Origin: a virus
IMG/VR virus record: IMGVR_UViG_3300030616_000070
Location: 1 to 27,304 of that record
Length of the DNA stretch: 27,304 nt
Strand: one strand, 5' to 3'
The translations under genes were made by a program, and so were the position numbers. This document shows, one piece after another, positions 16,475 to 24,101 of the stretch; position 1 is the first letter of the stretch; each line of letters opens with the position of its first letter. Below the pieces are notes generated by a model. That model saw only the letters and a list, made by a program, of their open reading frames with translations. It ran no database searches and had not been told where the DNA came from.

Positions 16475-16813
16475 TCAGTGGTGGTACCGCCGCTGCTCGC
16501 GGCTGAAAACGTAGTTGCGGAGAACGCGCTCGCTCGGAATGACGACCTGCTGTCCTCCCGTGAGTGCGATGGTCGGATCGACTACCGGCTCGGGCTGGTA
16601 CTCGCACAGCAAGAACCAGAGCAGCGAGGGGTTACGGAACGACCTGAAGAAGCGCCACGCCAGGCCCCACCAAGTATCGCCGGCACGCGCGGTGAAGTAC
16701 GTGTTGTCGGCCTCGTCGCGGAAGCGGAACGGCTCGCGCTCGTCGAGGTACTGAGTCTGGCCGTCGGCTGCGGTCAGCACGGTGCAATATCGATAGCGGC
16801 TGTTCTCATCCAT
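16475..16813 (-). CDS. X: LysM tail protein (gpX/gp53-like)
   Basis: The 112-residue protein contains a LysM-type domain at about residues 37-95: YFTARAGDTWWGLAWRFF, then LLWFLLCEYQPEP, then ALTGGQQVVIPS. This LysM type in phage tails (P2 gpX, Mu gp43, T4 gp53-like) binds the tube-baseplate junction rather than only the cell wall. It sits between the tube-initiator-like gene (1 base before) and the hub gene, the position typical for gpX. The ATG at 16813 has only a weak ribosome site, so it is probably coupled to the preceding gene's stop. Confidence 0.88.
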   Translation of the reverse strand: MDENSRYRYCTVLTAADGQTQYLDEREPFRFRDEADNTYFTARAGDTWWGLAWRFFRSFRNPSLLWFLLCEYQPEPVVDPTIALTGGQQVVIPSERVLRNYVFSREQRRYHH

Positions 16814-16814
16814 C

Positions 16815-17462
16815 CTACTGCCCCCACGTTCTGAACATGCCGTTCATGAGCACGTCCTCCATCGAGACGCGGGCCATCGGCGCCTCGCGGAACGTGACCG
16901 GCAACCGCAGCGCGGTGATGTTCCCTTCGATGTCGCAGTCCTCGATAACCTCCCCGAGGCTCTTGAGCTTCGCGCGGATCGTGAGCACGCCCGGAAGGCA
17001 GAGGATGACCGGCGGCTGTTGCGCCCCGATCACACCAGGCGAGACGTAGCCCGGATAGAGCAACGACTGGAGCCAGCGGCGCTGCTGTTCGATCTCTGCG
17101 CTCATCTGATTGAGGAGCGACTTGCCTCCCTCCTTGAACCCTTCGGACGTCGTCTCCTTGATGAGCATCAGGGCGTTGTAGTACAGGTCGAACCGCACCG
17201 AAGAGTTTGAGGTGTTGGTGTAGACCTCGTACGAGTGGCTCTGCCCGAGCACCGTCATTTCCTCGTCGTTCACGCTCGTCTCGATGTGGATCGGATGCGG
17301 CCGGAACGGGAAGGTGATCATATCGGGGAAGTCGGGGTTGCCCGTCTCCTCGAGCAGGAGGTTCTTGCAGTAGCCTCGCGCCGCCGTGTCTGGACGCTGC
17401 CCCGCGCTCGCGCCGAGGTTCGGGTCGCTCGTCGTACTCGGTGCTGAACCAGGGTTGGGCAT
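16815..17462 (-). CDS. Tube-baseplate junction protein (CIS tube-like)
   Basis: This 215-residue protein follows the tape measure. Its middle segment (MITFPFRPHPIHIETSVN, then LGQSHSYEVYTNTSNSSVRF) matches the pattern of the N-terminal domain of contractile injection system tube-initiator proteins, which form the first tube ring at the baseplate and are usually followed by a LysM gene, as here. The first 40 residues are low-complexity and the C-terminal half (LPGVLTIRAKLKSLGEVIEDC, then LPVTFREAP) looks beta-rich. The ATG at 17462 has AGGAGG 5 bases upstream, with TAGGAGG overlapping the tape measure stop. The family call is from pattern; the role fits the position. Confidence 0.75.
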   Translation of the reverse strand: MPNPGSAPSTTSDPNLGASAGQRPDTAARGYCKNLLLEETGNPDFPDMITFPFRPHPIHIETSVNDEEMTVLGQSHSYEVYTNTSNSSVRFDLYYNALMLIKETTSEGFKEGGKSLLNQMSAEIEQQRRWLQSLLYPGYVSPGVIGAQQPPVILCLPGVLTIRAKLKSLGEVIEDCDIEGNITALRLPVTFREAPMARVSMEDVLMNGMFRTWGQ

Positions 17463-17471
17463 CTCGTCCTC

Positions 17472-20153
17472 CTAAAAACTCGCCACGACCGCCGCTTCGT
17501 CGTCGAGGGAGTCCTCCCCCGTCATCGACGGCTGTCGCCCGATGATCTCCGCTACCTTCTCGCCGTCGAGGGAAACGCTGATCGGTGTGCCGGACATCTT
17601 CGCGAGCTGCTTGTTCACGCTGGCGAGCTCGTCCAAGAACTTCTTTTGCATCTCGGCCGAGGCGTTACCGAACGCGAGGTCCCCGCCTCCTCCGCCAGCA
17701 GCCCGAATCTTCGCCCACTCCTCGGGTGACGCGCCGGTCCACTCTTCGATCTGGCGCTTCCGCTGCGTGAGCTGGTTGAGCTTCTGAGCCTCCCTCTCGC
17801 GCCGTGCGTACTCGGCCTGTCGGTCCTCCTTCTGGGCCATGCGATCGGCCATCTGCATCTGCACGTCCGCGAGGTCGCCCGCGGCGCCGGTAGTCCACGA
17901 GAATGCGTTGCTCGGATCGAGCACGCGAGCGTAGTACGCCTGCACGTCCTTCTCGTCCTTGTCGGAGCCGAAAAGCTTGGCCCATACCGAGTCGACCGCC
18001 CACCCGAGTCCTCCCCCGAGGAAGCCGATGGCCTCGAGGACTGCCGAGATGACCATCTTGACGAAATAGTAGATGGAACCGAGCCCGGTCTTAATCCCCT
18101 GGATGACGTCGCCAAGCGTGTTGAACGTGTCGACCATCCACGTGATCCCGTCCTTGATGTCCTGCGCGGAGATGTCGCGGAAAAACTCTGCGGCTGAACC
18201 ACCGAACTCGATGAGCTTGCCCATCATGTCCGCTGCGGTTTCCCCGAGCCGCGCCAGGTATCGGCCGGCCTCCGCGCCGCGGTTCGCCCACTCCTCCAAG
18301 AGCTTCGGACTGTTCTCCGCGTCAGGCCCCGTGAAGATCGCGATGAGGCCTTCGAGCTTCTTTCGGAACGCAGCGAACGCGGACGACTTCGAGAGCATCT
18401 CGACGCCCTGGTTGAAACCGGCCACGAGTCCCTTCCAGAACACCTTGACCCGCTCCATCCACCGCTCGAAGGTCTTGAGGAATTTGACGACCCCCTTATT
18501 CTCGGCCTTGTCCAGGTTTTTCTGGAGGTCCTCGCTAAACTCCTCGCCGCTGAGGATCGACATCATCCCCGACGCAGCGAGGCGCACCTTCTCCATGATC
18601 TCGCGGACGCTCATACCCTCGCCCTTAAAGATGTTCATGGCCTTGACGAGTGAGGTAAACCCGACGCCGAGTCCCGAGAGGAGGATCAGCAGAGGCGTCC
18701 CGATCAGGAGAAGCTTGCCGATACTGAAGACGAACCCGAGGAGCGAGCCGCCGAGCATATTCGTGATGCCCGAGAGGATGAGCAGCCCACCTCCGGCTGC
18801 GGCCAGAACACCGAGCGCGACGGCGAACTTGAGGATCATCTGCTTCGCCTCGGGCGACATCGACTTGAGGAACAGCGTCACGGACGAGATGATCTCGTAG
18901 AGCACCTTGGCGACCGGCTGCATCGCCTTCGCGAAGTCCTCGCCGAGTACCACCTGCAAGGTCTGCCACGCGCCGCCAACGAGCTGCTTCTGGCCCTCAT
19001 AGGTTTCGAGGAGAGCGTCGCGGAATTTCTCGGCCACCTTTACCGAGGTAGTGAGGACCGACGACAGCTTGTCGACGCCGAGCGCGGCCCTCAGAGAGGC
19101 CTCCTGCTGCTCATTGAGAACATCCCCCGCTTCCGAGAGCTCGTACCGCATTGCGTTGATGGCATCGGCCCCCTTGAGGGTCTTCTTCTCGCCGTCGACC
19201 ATCACGGTGTACGCAGCGGCAGCTACGGCGTTGAACGCGGCCATGCCGCGCTTCCCGAAGCCGAGTGTACCGACGAGGAACTTCTCGGCGTCGCCGGTCT
19301 TTGTAAACTTGAGCGCGAGGTCGTTCATCACGTCGATGAGAGGCCGCACCGAGCCGTCGGTCTTGTTGAAGATGTCGATGCCCTGCTCTGCGATCATCTG
19401 CTGCGATCTCTGGTTCGCCGCCATGCGCGACCAGGACTCGCGGAGGCTCGTGCTGGCGATACTCGCATCGATGTTCATGTTCCGCAGCAGACCCATCAGG
19501 ATCAGGCCGTCCTCGATGTCCTGATTGTAGAGTCTCGCCGTCGATGCGGTACGGCCCATCGAGACGGAGAAGTCGCGCGCCTGATAGTTCGTCATCTGCG
19601 TGATCTTGAGGAGCTGATTGGTGACTCGCGTAGCCTCTCCCATCTCGAAGCCCATCGCCTTGACCGTACCGATCACGGCATCGGCGGCGCCGGCTACGCC
19701 GAGCTGTCCCATCGACCCCGTCGCGAGGTTGAGCACGTCCTCGAGGACGACGACTGACTCCGCCGCTTTCAGACCCATCGCGGAGAGTGTTTTGAGGCCG
19801 TCGATAGTTTCGTCGGGGGAAAACTTCGTACCGAGCGCGGCCTTGATCGCAGTGTCGTGGAGCTGCTCCAACTCCTCGGACGTAGCGCGGGAGATCTGCC
19901 CGACTGCCGTAAGCTCGTACTCGAAGTTGGCCGCTGCGTCTGCTGTAGCCTTCGAGAGCTTGACCAGGCCCATGCCAGCGTGCAGCGCGGCGTACCCCAT
20001 GCCCAGGTTAGCCATCGACTGGTTCATGCCCATCGAGGCCCTGTGCACGGTCTTACGAAGACGCCCGAAACCACTTCCGACGCGACGAAGGACATGCGAG
20101 GCCCGGTCGTAGGCCTTCAGCACGAACCCCGCGCCCATCTGATTCAGAGCCAC
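17472..20153 (-). CDS. Tail tape measure protein
   Basis: The 893-residue protein carries the TP901-type tape measure core at about residues 75-315 (FEYELTAVGQISRAT, TKFSPDETIDGLKTLSAMG, NYQARDFSVSMGRTA). A hydrophobic block at about residues 439-500 gives one or two membrane helices (ILKFAVALGVLAAAGGGLLIL). The second half is helical with charged coiled-coil-like stretches, and the C-terminus (ISVSLDGEKVAEII) is typical. It measures tail length and is injected. By the usual ratio of about 0.15 nm per residue it would set a tube of roughly 130 nm (inference). The start is GTG at 20153, overlapping the chaperone fusion frame by 10 bases; ATG at 20138 (residue 6) is an alternative. Confidence 0.93.
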   Translation of the reverse strand: MALNQMGAGFVLKAYDRASHVLRRVGSGFGRLRKTVHRASMGMNQSMANLGMGYAALHAGMGLVKLSKATADAAANFEYELTAVGQISRATSEELEQLHDTAIKAALGTKFSPDETIDGLKTLSAMGLKAAESVVVLEDVLNLATGSMGQLGVAGAADAVIGTVKAMGFEMGEATRVTNQLLKITQMTNYQARDFSVSMGRTASTARLYNQDIEDGLILMGLLRNMNIDASIASTSLRESWSRMAANQRSQQMIAEQGIDIFNKTDGSVRPLIDVMNDLALKFTKTGDAEKFLVGTLGFGKRGMAAFNAVAAAAYTVMVDGEKKTLKGADAINAMRYELSEAGDVLNEQQEASLRAALGVDKLSSVLTTSVKVAEKFRDALLETYEGQKQLVGGAWQTLQVVLGEDFAKAMQPVAKVLYEIISSVTLFLKSMSPEAKQMILKFAVALGVLAAAGGGLLILSGITNMLGGSLLGFVFSIGKLLLIGTPLLILLSGLGVGFTSLVKAMNIFKGEGMSVREIMEKVRLAASGMMSILSGEEFSEDLQKNLDKAENKGVVKFLKTFERWMERVKVFWKGLVAGFNQGVEMLSKSSAFAAFRKKLEGLIAIFTGPDAENSPKLLEEWANRGAEAGRYLARLGETAADMMGKLIEFGGSAAEFFRDISAQDIKDGITWMVDTFNTLGDVIQGIKTGLGSIYYFVKMVISAVLEAIGFLGGGLGWAVDSVWAKLFGSDKDEKDVQAYYARVLDPSNAFSWTTGAAGDLADVQMQMADRMAQKEDRQAEYARREREAQKLNQLTQRKRQIEEWTGASPEEWAKIRAAGGGGGDLAFGNASAEMQKKFLDELASVNKQLAKMSGTPISVSLDGEKVAEIIGRQPSMTGEDSLDDEAAVVASF

Positions 20154-21192
20154 GTCCCTCTGTCCTTCCCGAACGCGCTACGCGTCTCGCGCTCGCGCTC
20201 GTCCATCACCATCTCGAGCAACTCGATTGCCTCGTCCATCGCAAGATCCAAGGTCTCCATGTACCCAATGCGGAGGCCCGCGCCGAACAGAGGCAGCCAG
20301 GACAGATGGAACCGCAGCGTGCGGACGTCTTCCTCGGTCAGTCCTCCGATCGGCGCGCGGAGCCTGCCGCTCTCCGTTCGCGCCTCTCCCGGCGTTGCTT
20401 GTCCGCACGCGCCGGTGTGAAGATTCGGTCGAAAGGGAGGTCGAGGGTGAAAAACTCGCGGCACATCGACCGCGGGCATTCCAGCTCGACCTCCGTGTCC
20501 ACGCCGCAGTCGGCTTCCTCGAACGCGGCTCTCAGATCCTCGGCGTCGTCGCTGCACAGACCCTCGTACTGCGACGGCTCCTTGCCCCGCGACTCGCCGT
20601 CGAGCCACGACATGATGTCCTGCTGGTCGATGCCCTCGACCTCCGCGATCCGCGAGCGGAACATGCACGCCATCTCGCGGTTCGGGAAGCGCCGCTCGAG
20701 CTTCTCCTGGCGCTGGGCATCCTTCACGAAGCCGAGGTGGAACCGCACGATGCGATCCGCGATCCTGGCCTCCAGTGGCTTCCCTTCCTTCAGCGCCTCG
20801 GCCGACTCCTCGGGAAGCTCCTTGACGAACAGGTCCTTGTCGAGGTCGACCTTCCACGCGAAGCGGTTGTTGCACGCGCGGCTCGGACACTGAGCGCGGA
20901 TCTCGTAGCTGCTCCCCTCGCGGTACGAGAACTTTCGAAGCTCGATCATGGCCGCGAACCAGTCGCCGGCCAGCATCTCGTTCCAGTCCGGCTTCTTGCC
21001 CGCCTCGATGTGCGGGTACGGACCCGGCTCGATGACCGAGTTCGTGCACAGCGAGACGACCTCGATGAGCACCTGGTCTTGGCTGCCCTTCTTCGAGCGC
21101 GCGGCGCTGGCGAGGTAGTTCTCCTCGCGCAGTCCGAGCTTGCGCATCTCGATTACGGCCCCTGATGGAAGTCTGACGTTCTTGGTCTGCAT
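20144..21192 (-). CDS. Tail assembly chaperone, long frameshift product
   Basis: The long form is made by a -1 shift at 20437-20431: 254 residues of the first frame, then 95 residues of the -1 frame to a TGA at 20146-20144 (349 residues). The -1 frame holds a clearly protein-like C-terminus (GGLTEEDVRTLRFHLSWL, then AMDEAIELLEMVMDERERE), which has no ATG or GTG of its own near its start. This copies the G/G-T and E/E' arrangement of lambda and P2, where short and long chaperones bind the tape measure and recruit tube subunits. The long frame overlaps the tape measure start by 10 bases, as is usual for this arrangement. Confidence 0.85.
20338..21192 (-). CDS. Tail assembly chaperone, short form (gp26-like family)
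   Basis: The unshifted product has 284 residues. It has the pattern of the T4 gp26-like tail-chaperone family: an N-terminal LPSGAVIEMRKLGLREENYL, a helical middle (DWFAAMIELRKFSYREGSSYE), then a Cys pair (C102, C107) followed by FAWKVDLDKDL. A second Cys pair (C239, C244) is followed by FFTLDLPF, suggesting two zinc-knuckle-like halves. It sits between the tube and tape measure genes, the place of tail assembly chaperones. ATG at 21192 has GGAGGGG close upstream. The C-terminal 30 residues (RRERRERRAAGSARRSED) are arginine-rich and are lost in the frameshift form. Confidence 0.85.
   Translation of the reverse strand: MQTKNVRLPSGAVIEMRKLGLREENYLASAARSKKGSQDQVLIEVVSLCTNSVIEPGPYPHIEAGKKPDWNEMLAGDWFAAMIELRKFSYREGSSYEIRAQCPSRACNNRFAWKVDLDKDLFVKELPEESAEALKEGKPLEARIADRIVRFHLGFVKDAQRQEKLERRFPNREMACMFRSRIAEVEGIDQQDIMSWLDGESRGKEPSQYEGLCSDDAEDLRAAFEEADCGVDTEVELECPRSMCREFFTLDLPFDRIFTPARADKQRRERRERRAAGSARRSED
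20431..20437 (-). promoter_or_regulatory. -1 programmed frameshift slippery site (CCCTTTC)
   Basis: On the minus strand the zero-frame codons CCT TTC are preceded by C, giving CCCTTTC, a perfect X XXY YYZ heptamer. After a -1 slip both codons (CCC, TTT) keep their tRNA pairing. The heptamer is at residues 253-254 of the chaperone, and the -1 frame is open to its stop at 20146-20144. A possible stimulator is a 6-base perfect stem (20410-20415 with 20389-20394, 15-base loop) starting 15 bases downstream, which is farther than usual. The C-rich heptamer differs from the GGGAAAG and TTTTTTG sites of lambda and P2. Confidence 0.8.
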
Positions 21193-21222
21193 GACCCCTC
21201 CTTCTGCCTTTGCTGTGTCCTA

Positions 21223-21306
21223 TCCCCGAAGGGACCGGCCGGCGACGACCGCGTGAGCGACCGCCGCCGGCGTTACCTGCAACCCTACCTGCTGCCGTTA
21301 AGCAGC
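21223..21306 (-). promoter_or_regulatory. Cluster of RNA hairpins between tube and chaperone genes
   Basis: The 122-base gap after the tube gene holds three possible hairpins on the minus strand. The first, 9 bases after the tube stop, pairs 21302-21306 with 21291-21295 (5 bases). The strongest pairs 21262-21271 with 21238-21247 (10 pairs including one G-U, 14-base loop). The third is TCCC-TTCG-GGGA at 21223-21234, with the very stable C(UUCG)G tetraloop. No T run follows, so none is a standard intrinsic terminator; a role in mRNA stability, processing or lowering expression after the tube gene is likely. No other gene is visible in the gap. Confidence 0.6.
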
Positions 21307-21314
21307 GAACGCGA

Positions 21315-21770
21315 TCAGCTCGGCACCTTCTCCGGGTAGTCGTAGCGAATGACCACCGTCTCCATGAGCGCCTCGCTCGCGTTGTTGTCCCAGTCGCCCG
21401 AGCTCCACCGCTTGCAGTACGCCTTGTACAGGCGGTACCGGCGAAGCTCCTCACCCGCCTCGTCGAGCTGCACGACGTCGACCGTGCGGAACAGATCGGG
21501 CGGGACCTGGCCCGTACCGGCCGCGGCGTCGTAGCAGTCGCGGAACCAGTTGTACAGGTCGAAGTCCTCCGTGCTGCCGCGCGTTAGCGTGACGTCGGGG
21601 AAGTCCACGAGGCCCGGGGCCTTGTGCGGGTGTCGCCGCCCGCCCTCTCGGTGGTTCACGTCCTCGAACTCGCCCGCGATCTCGGAGCAAGTGGTGAACC
21701 CAGCCCACCCTACGCCGTCAATCTCGACGACGAAGGCGAACTTCTTGTCGTAGTAAACCGGCTCGCCCAT
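21315..21770 (-). CDS. Tail tube protein (T4 gp19-like family)
   Basis: The 151-residue protein matches the T4-type tail tube family shared with contractile injection systems: FAFVVEIDGVGWAGFTTCSE near the N-terminus, then EFEDVNHREGG, PGLVDFPDVTLTRGSTEDFD, then FDLYNWFRDC. The length is typical. It forms hexameric rings stacked inside the sheath. It lies 14 bases downstream of the sheath gene stop, the normal order. A ribosome site of ten bases fully complementary to the 16S rRNA end is 3 bases before the ATG at 21770, so strong expression is expected, as for this major virion protein. Confidence 0.95.
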   Translation of the reverse strand: MGEPVYYDKKFAFVVEIDGVGWAGFTTCSEIAGEFEDVNHREGGRRHPHKAPGLVDFPDVTLTRGSTEDFDLYNWFRDCYDAAAGTGQVPPDLFRTVDVVQLDEAGEELRRYRLYKAYCKRWSSGDWDNNASEALMETVVIRYDYPEKVPS

Positions 21771-21773
21771 GGT

Positions 21774-21783
21774 TCACCTCCTT
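21774..21783 (-). promoter_or_regulatory. Full-length Shine-Dalgarno of the tube gene
   Basis: The minus strand reads AAGGAGGTGA, ten bases matching the anti-Shine-Dalgarno sequence of 16S rRNA completely, with the GGAGG core 6 bases before the tube ATG. It is the strongest ribosome site in the window, in keeping with a tube protein needed in very many copies. Confidence 0.85.
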
Positions 21784-21784
21784 C

Positions 21785-24055
21785 TTAGGCCGCGAGGCTT
21801 TCCTCGAGTGCCCTGGTGTCCTGCGTGATGAGCAGGATGATCCAGTCGGTCGGCTTGTTCGTCGCGAGGCCGATCCGACCGGTCATGATGCCCGCGAACT
21901 CGTTGGCCACCGGGTTGAGCGCGTTCGAGAAGTCCACGAAGAACGCGCGAGCCGGGTCCGTCGAGCGGAAGGCTCCCTTGTTCATTTCGGCCTCGAGGAA
22001 CACGCGGCACGCGCGCTCGGCGCGCATCCGGTTGGTGCGGTTGTTGAAGCGGTGGCGGAAGATCTCCAGGCCGTTCTTGAGGGACTCGGCAATGAAGATG
22101 ACCCCGCGCCTCTCGCCGATGCTCGGGAAGTTGCCGGTCGACTTCAGCGTGCGGCTGCCGTCGATGTACCACAGCCCACCGGTCGTCCGGTTGAACGGGT
22201 TGATGCGGTACGGGTAGACGTAGTCGCGCGTCTTCTCGTCGACGCACTCGTGCTCGGTCTGGCCCGTGGGGTCGTCCTCCACGTCGGTCATGCCGCGGAT
22301 AACTCCCCAGCCCTCGCCGAACCCCGCGGGGGCCTCGTACACCCCTCCGCGCCTCTGGTCGTTCGCCGCGCACTTCCCCGCGATCCAGCCCGAGGGCGGG
22401 ATCGTGATCTCGTCGTCGGTGCCGAACACGGCGGGCTGCGGGTTGCCGACCTTGATCCACGGCCAGTGGATGGCGCCGAACTCGCTGTACTCGAGGAGGC
22501 CCGCGCTCGTCAGGTACGTGACGACCTGCACCTTGGTGTTCTGCGGGGGGCAGTCGAGGAAGCAGAACATCGAGCCGTTGCGGTCGATCTCGGCGTAGTC
22601 GAGCATCCCCTTGTGCACGACCTCGGTGTAGAGGCCGGGAACGATCAGGATGCGGCCCGTCTGCACGCGGTCGAACGTGTACAGCCCGGTCGGTCCCGCG
22701 ACGTTGCCGACGTAGTCCGCGTCCGCGATCCCGATGAGGCCGTCGTCCCCTCCAGCGAGCGCGGCCGAGGTCCCGTTCGCGGGGCGCTTGATGCCGAGCG
22801 GCGTGAGGCCCTGGTCGTCCACCGCGATGAGCCGCGAGCCGAGGTTGATGTCGTTCAGGACCGTCTCGACGTAGTCGGCCGAGGTGTCGTCCATCGTGAC
22901 GTTCGGCCACGCCTCCTTCACGACCCCGCTGACGACGACGGACAGGTTGAAGTATCCCGCCTGACCGTTGGTCGCGTCCGCGATGGTGATCGTGATGTCG
23001 TCGGTGTAGCTCCCCGGCGTCTTGCCCTCGACTTCGAGGGTCGCCTGGACCGCGGCGTCGGCGCCGTTGTGGAGCAGGTTATCCAGACCGAAGTCGACCG
23101 TGCTGGCCGGCATGACCTGGATCTGCGCCGCGAGTCCCGTCGCGACCGTCTCGATGGTGATGGTCCCCGTGCCGCCGACGATGACGTCGACCAGGCCCGC
23201 GAGTCCGACCGCCACCTCGATCAGGGCCTCGACCTCCGTCGCGAGCACGGCGACGATGTCGCCCACGTTGCCGGGGCCGACCACGGGGCCGGGAACGAAC
23301 GCGAGGATCGGGGCAGCGGTACCGCCCGCGATGTCCAGCGTGTAGTTGTTCCCGCTGCCGTCCGTCTCGAGCTGGAGTCCGTAGGGACCCGGAGCCGGTC
23401 CGATCACGTCGCACTTGGCGCCGCTGATGTCGGAGTTGATCCTGGCCGCGACCTCCAGACCCGTCGCCGCGCCCGGGACCGCGAAGTCCGTCGGCAGGAA
23501 CGTGACCGTCTGGATCACGCCGTTCACGACGACGCCCAGAGTCTCACCGCCGATCAGCGCGTAGGGGCCGACAGCCGGGGCGTTGGGAAGCTGCGCCGGG
23601 GTGCCGTTGAACGTCACCACGACGGGGCCGGCACCGATGTCGATGTCGATGTGCTGCCCATCGGTCAGCACGAACGGAGCGAGGTCCGTGCCGGGGCCGA
23701 CCACGGCGGGAGTCGCGAGCGAACCGCTGTTGTTCAGCATGACGCTGCCCTTCGCGGCGGTCGCGGTGTTGGGATCGGTCAGGTCAGTGAAGTGGCACGT
23801 GCGGGAAACCCACATGAACGTGCCGCCCTGCCTGAAGAATCCGTACGCGGCCACGGCCACGTCGGAGTCCAGGGTGAACCCTCCGAAGATGCGGTTGTAA
23901 TCCTCGAACGAGGTGAGCAGTTGCGGATCGGCGATGGGGCCGCGCTCCGTGATCCCGAGGCACAGAGTCACCGCGCTCGGCAGCGCGGCGATGGTCGGGA
24001 TCGAAGGCTCCTCCTCGAGGATCACGACTTTGCTGGCAAGAAGCTCTGCTGCCAT
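21785..24055 (-). CDS. Tail sheath protein with an inserted beta domain
   Basis: The 756-residue protein is a phage tail sheath. The N-terminus (residues 10-90: SKVVILEEEPSIPTIAAL, GITERGPIADPQLLTSFEDY, GFFRQGGTFMWVSR) and the C-terminal contractile core (about 456-756: GRILIVPGLYTEV, YPYRINPFNRTTGGLWYIDG, RRGVIFIAESLKNGLE) are typical. A third normal segment (KTPGSYTDDITITI) begins at about residue 345. Between them, residues about 100-335 are an extra region with two beta-repeat units; this insertion makes it long for the family. It probably forms an outer domain on the sheath surface. The ATG at 24055 has AGGAGG 6 bases upstream, beside a hairpin. The tube gene follows. Confidence 0.95.
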   Translation of the reverse strand: MAAELLASKVVILEEEPSIPTIAALPSAVTLCLGITERGPIADPQLLTSFEDYNRIFGGFTLDSDVAVAAYGFFRQGGTFMWVSRTCHFTDLTDPNTATAAKGSVMLNNSGSLATPAVVGPGTDLAPFVLTDGQHIDIDIGAGPVVVTFNGTPAQLPNAPAVGPYALIGGETLGVVVNGVIQTVTFLPTDFAVPGAATGLEVAARINSDISGAKCDVIGPAPGPYGLQLETDGSGNNYTLDIAGGTAAPILAFVPGPVVGPGNVGDIVAVLATEVEALIEVAVGLAGLVDVIVGGTGTITIETVATGLAAQIQVMPASTVDFGLDNLLHNGADAAVQATLEVEGKTPGSYTDDITITIADATNGQAGYFNLSVVVSGVVKEAWPNVTMDDTSADYVETVLNDINLGSRLIAVDDQGLTPLGIKRPANGTSAALAGGDDGLIGIADADYVGNVAGPTGLYTFDRVQTGRILIVPGLYTEVVHKGMLDYAEIDRNGSMFCFLDCPPQNTKVQVVTYLTSAGLLEYSEFGAIHWPWIKVGNPQPAVFGTDDEITIPPSGWIAGKCAANDQRRGGVYEAPAGFGEGWGVIRGMTDVEDDPTGQTEHECVDEKTRDYVYPYRINPFNRTTGGLWYIDGSRTLKSTGNFPSIGERRGVIFIAESLKNGLEIFRHRFNNRTNRMRAERACRVFLEAEMNKGAFRSTDPARAFFVDFSNALNPVANEFAGIMTGRIGLATNKPTDWIILLITQDTRALEESLAA

Positions 24056-24061
24056 CGTCGT

Positions 24062-24082
24062 CCTCCTGCTCCACTATGGAGC
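24062..24082 (-). promoter_or_regulatory. Hairpin joined to the sheath ribosome site
   Basis: On the minus strand, 6-base arms GCTCCA and TGGAGC (24077-24082 and 24068-24073) flank a 3-base loop, directly followed by AGGAGG (24062-24067), then ACGACG and the sheath ATG. A stable hairpin abutting the ribosome site can hold it open or protect the mRNA 5' end after cleavage; it is too short for a strong claim and lacks a T run. Confidence 0.55.
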
Positions 24083-24101
24083 GGTTGTTACGGTCGTGTT
24101 C

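Noticed and set aside
20452-20458. Alternative slippery site around the zero-frame codons TTT TTC (preceded by G)
   Set aside because: Slipping would mismatch the first base of the first codon, whereas CCCTTTC 21 bases downstream is a perfect heptamer.
21193-21314. Intrinsic terminator after the tube gene
   Set aside because: Strong stems exist but no T run follows on the minus strand, and the chaperone and tape measure genes downstream must be transcribed.
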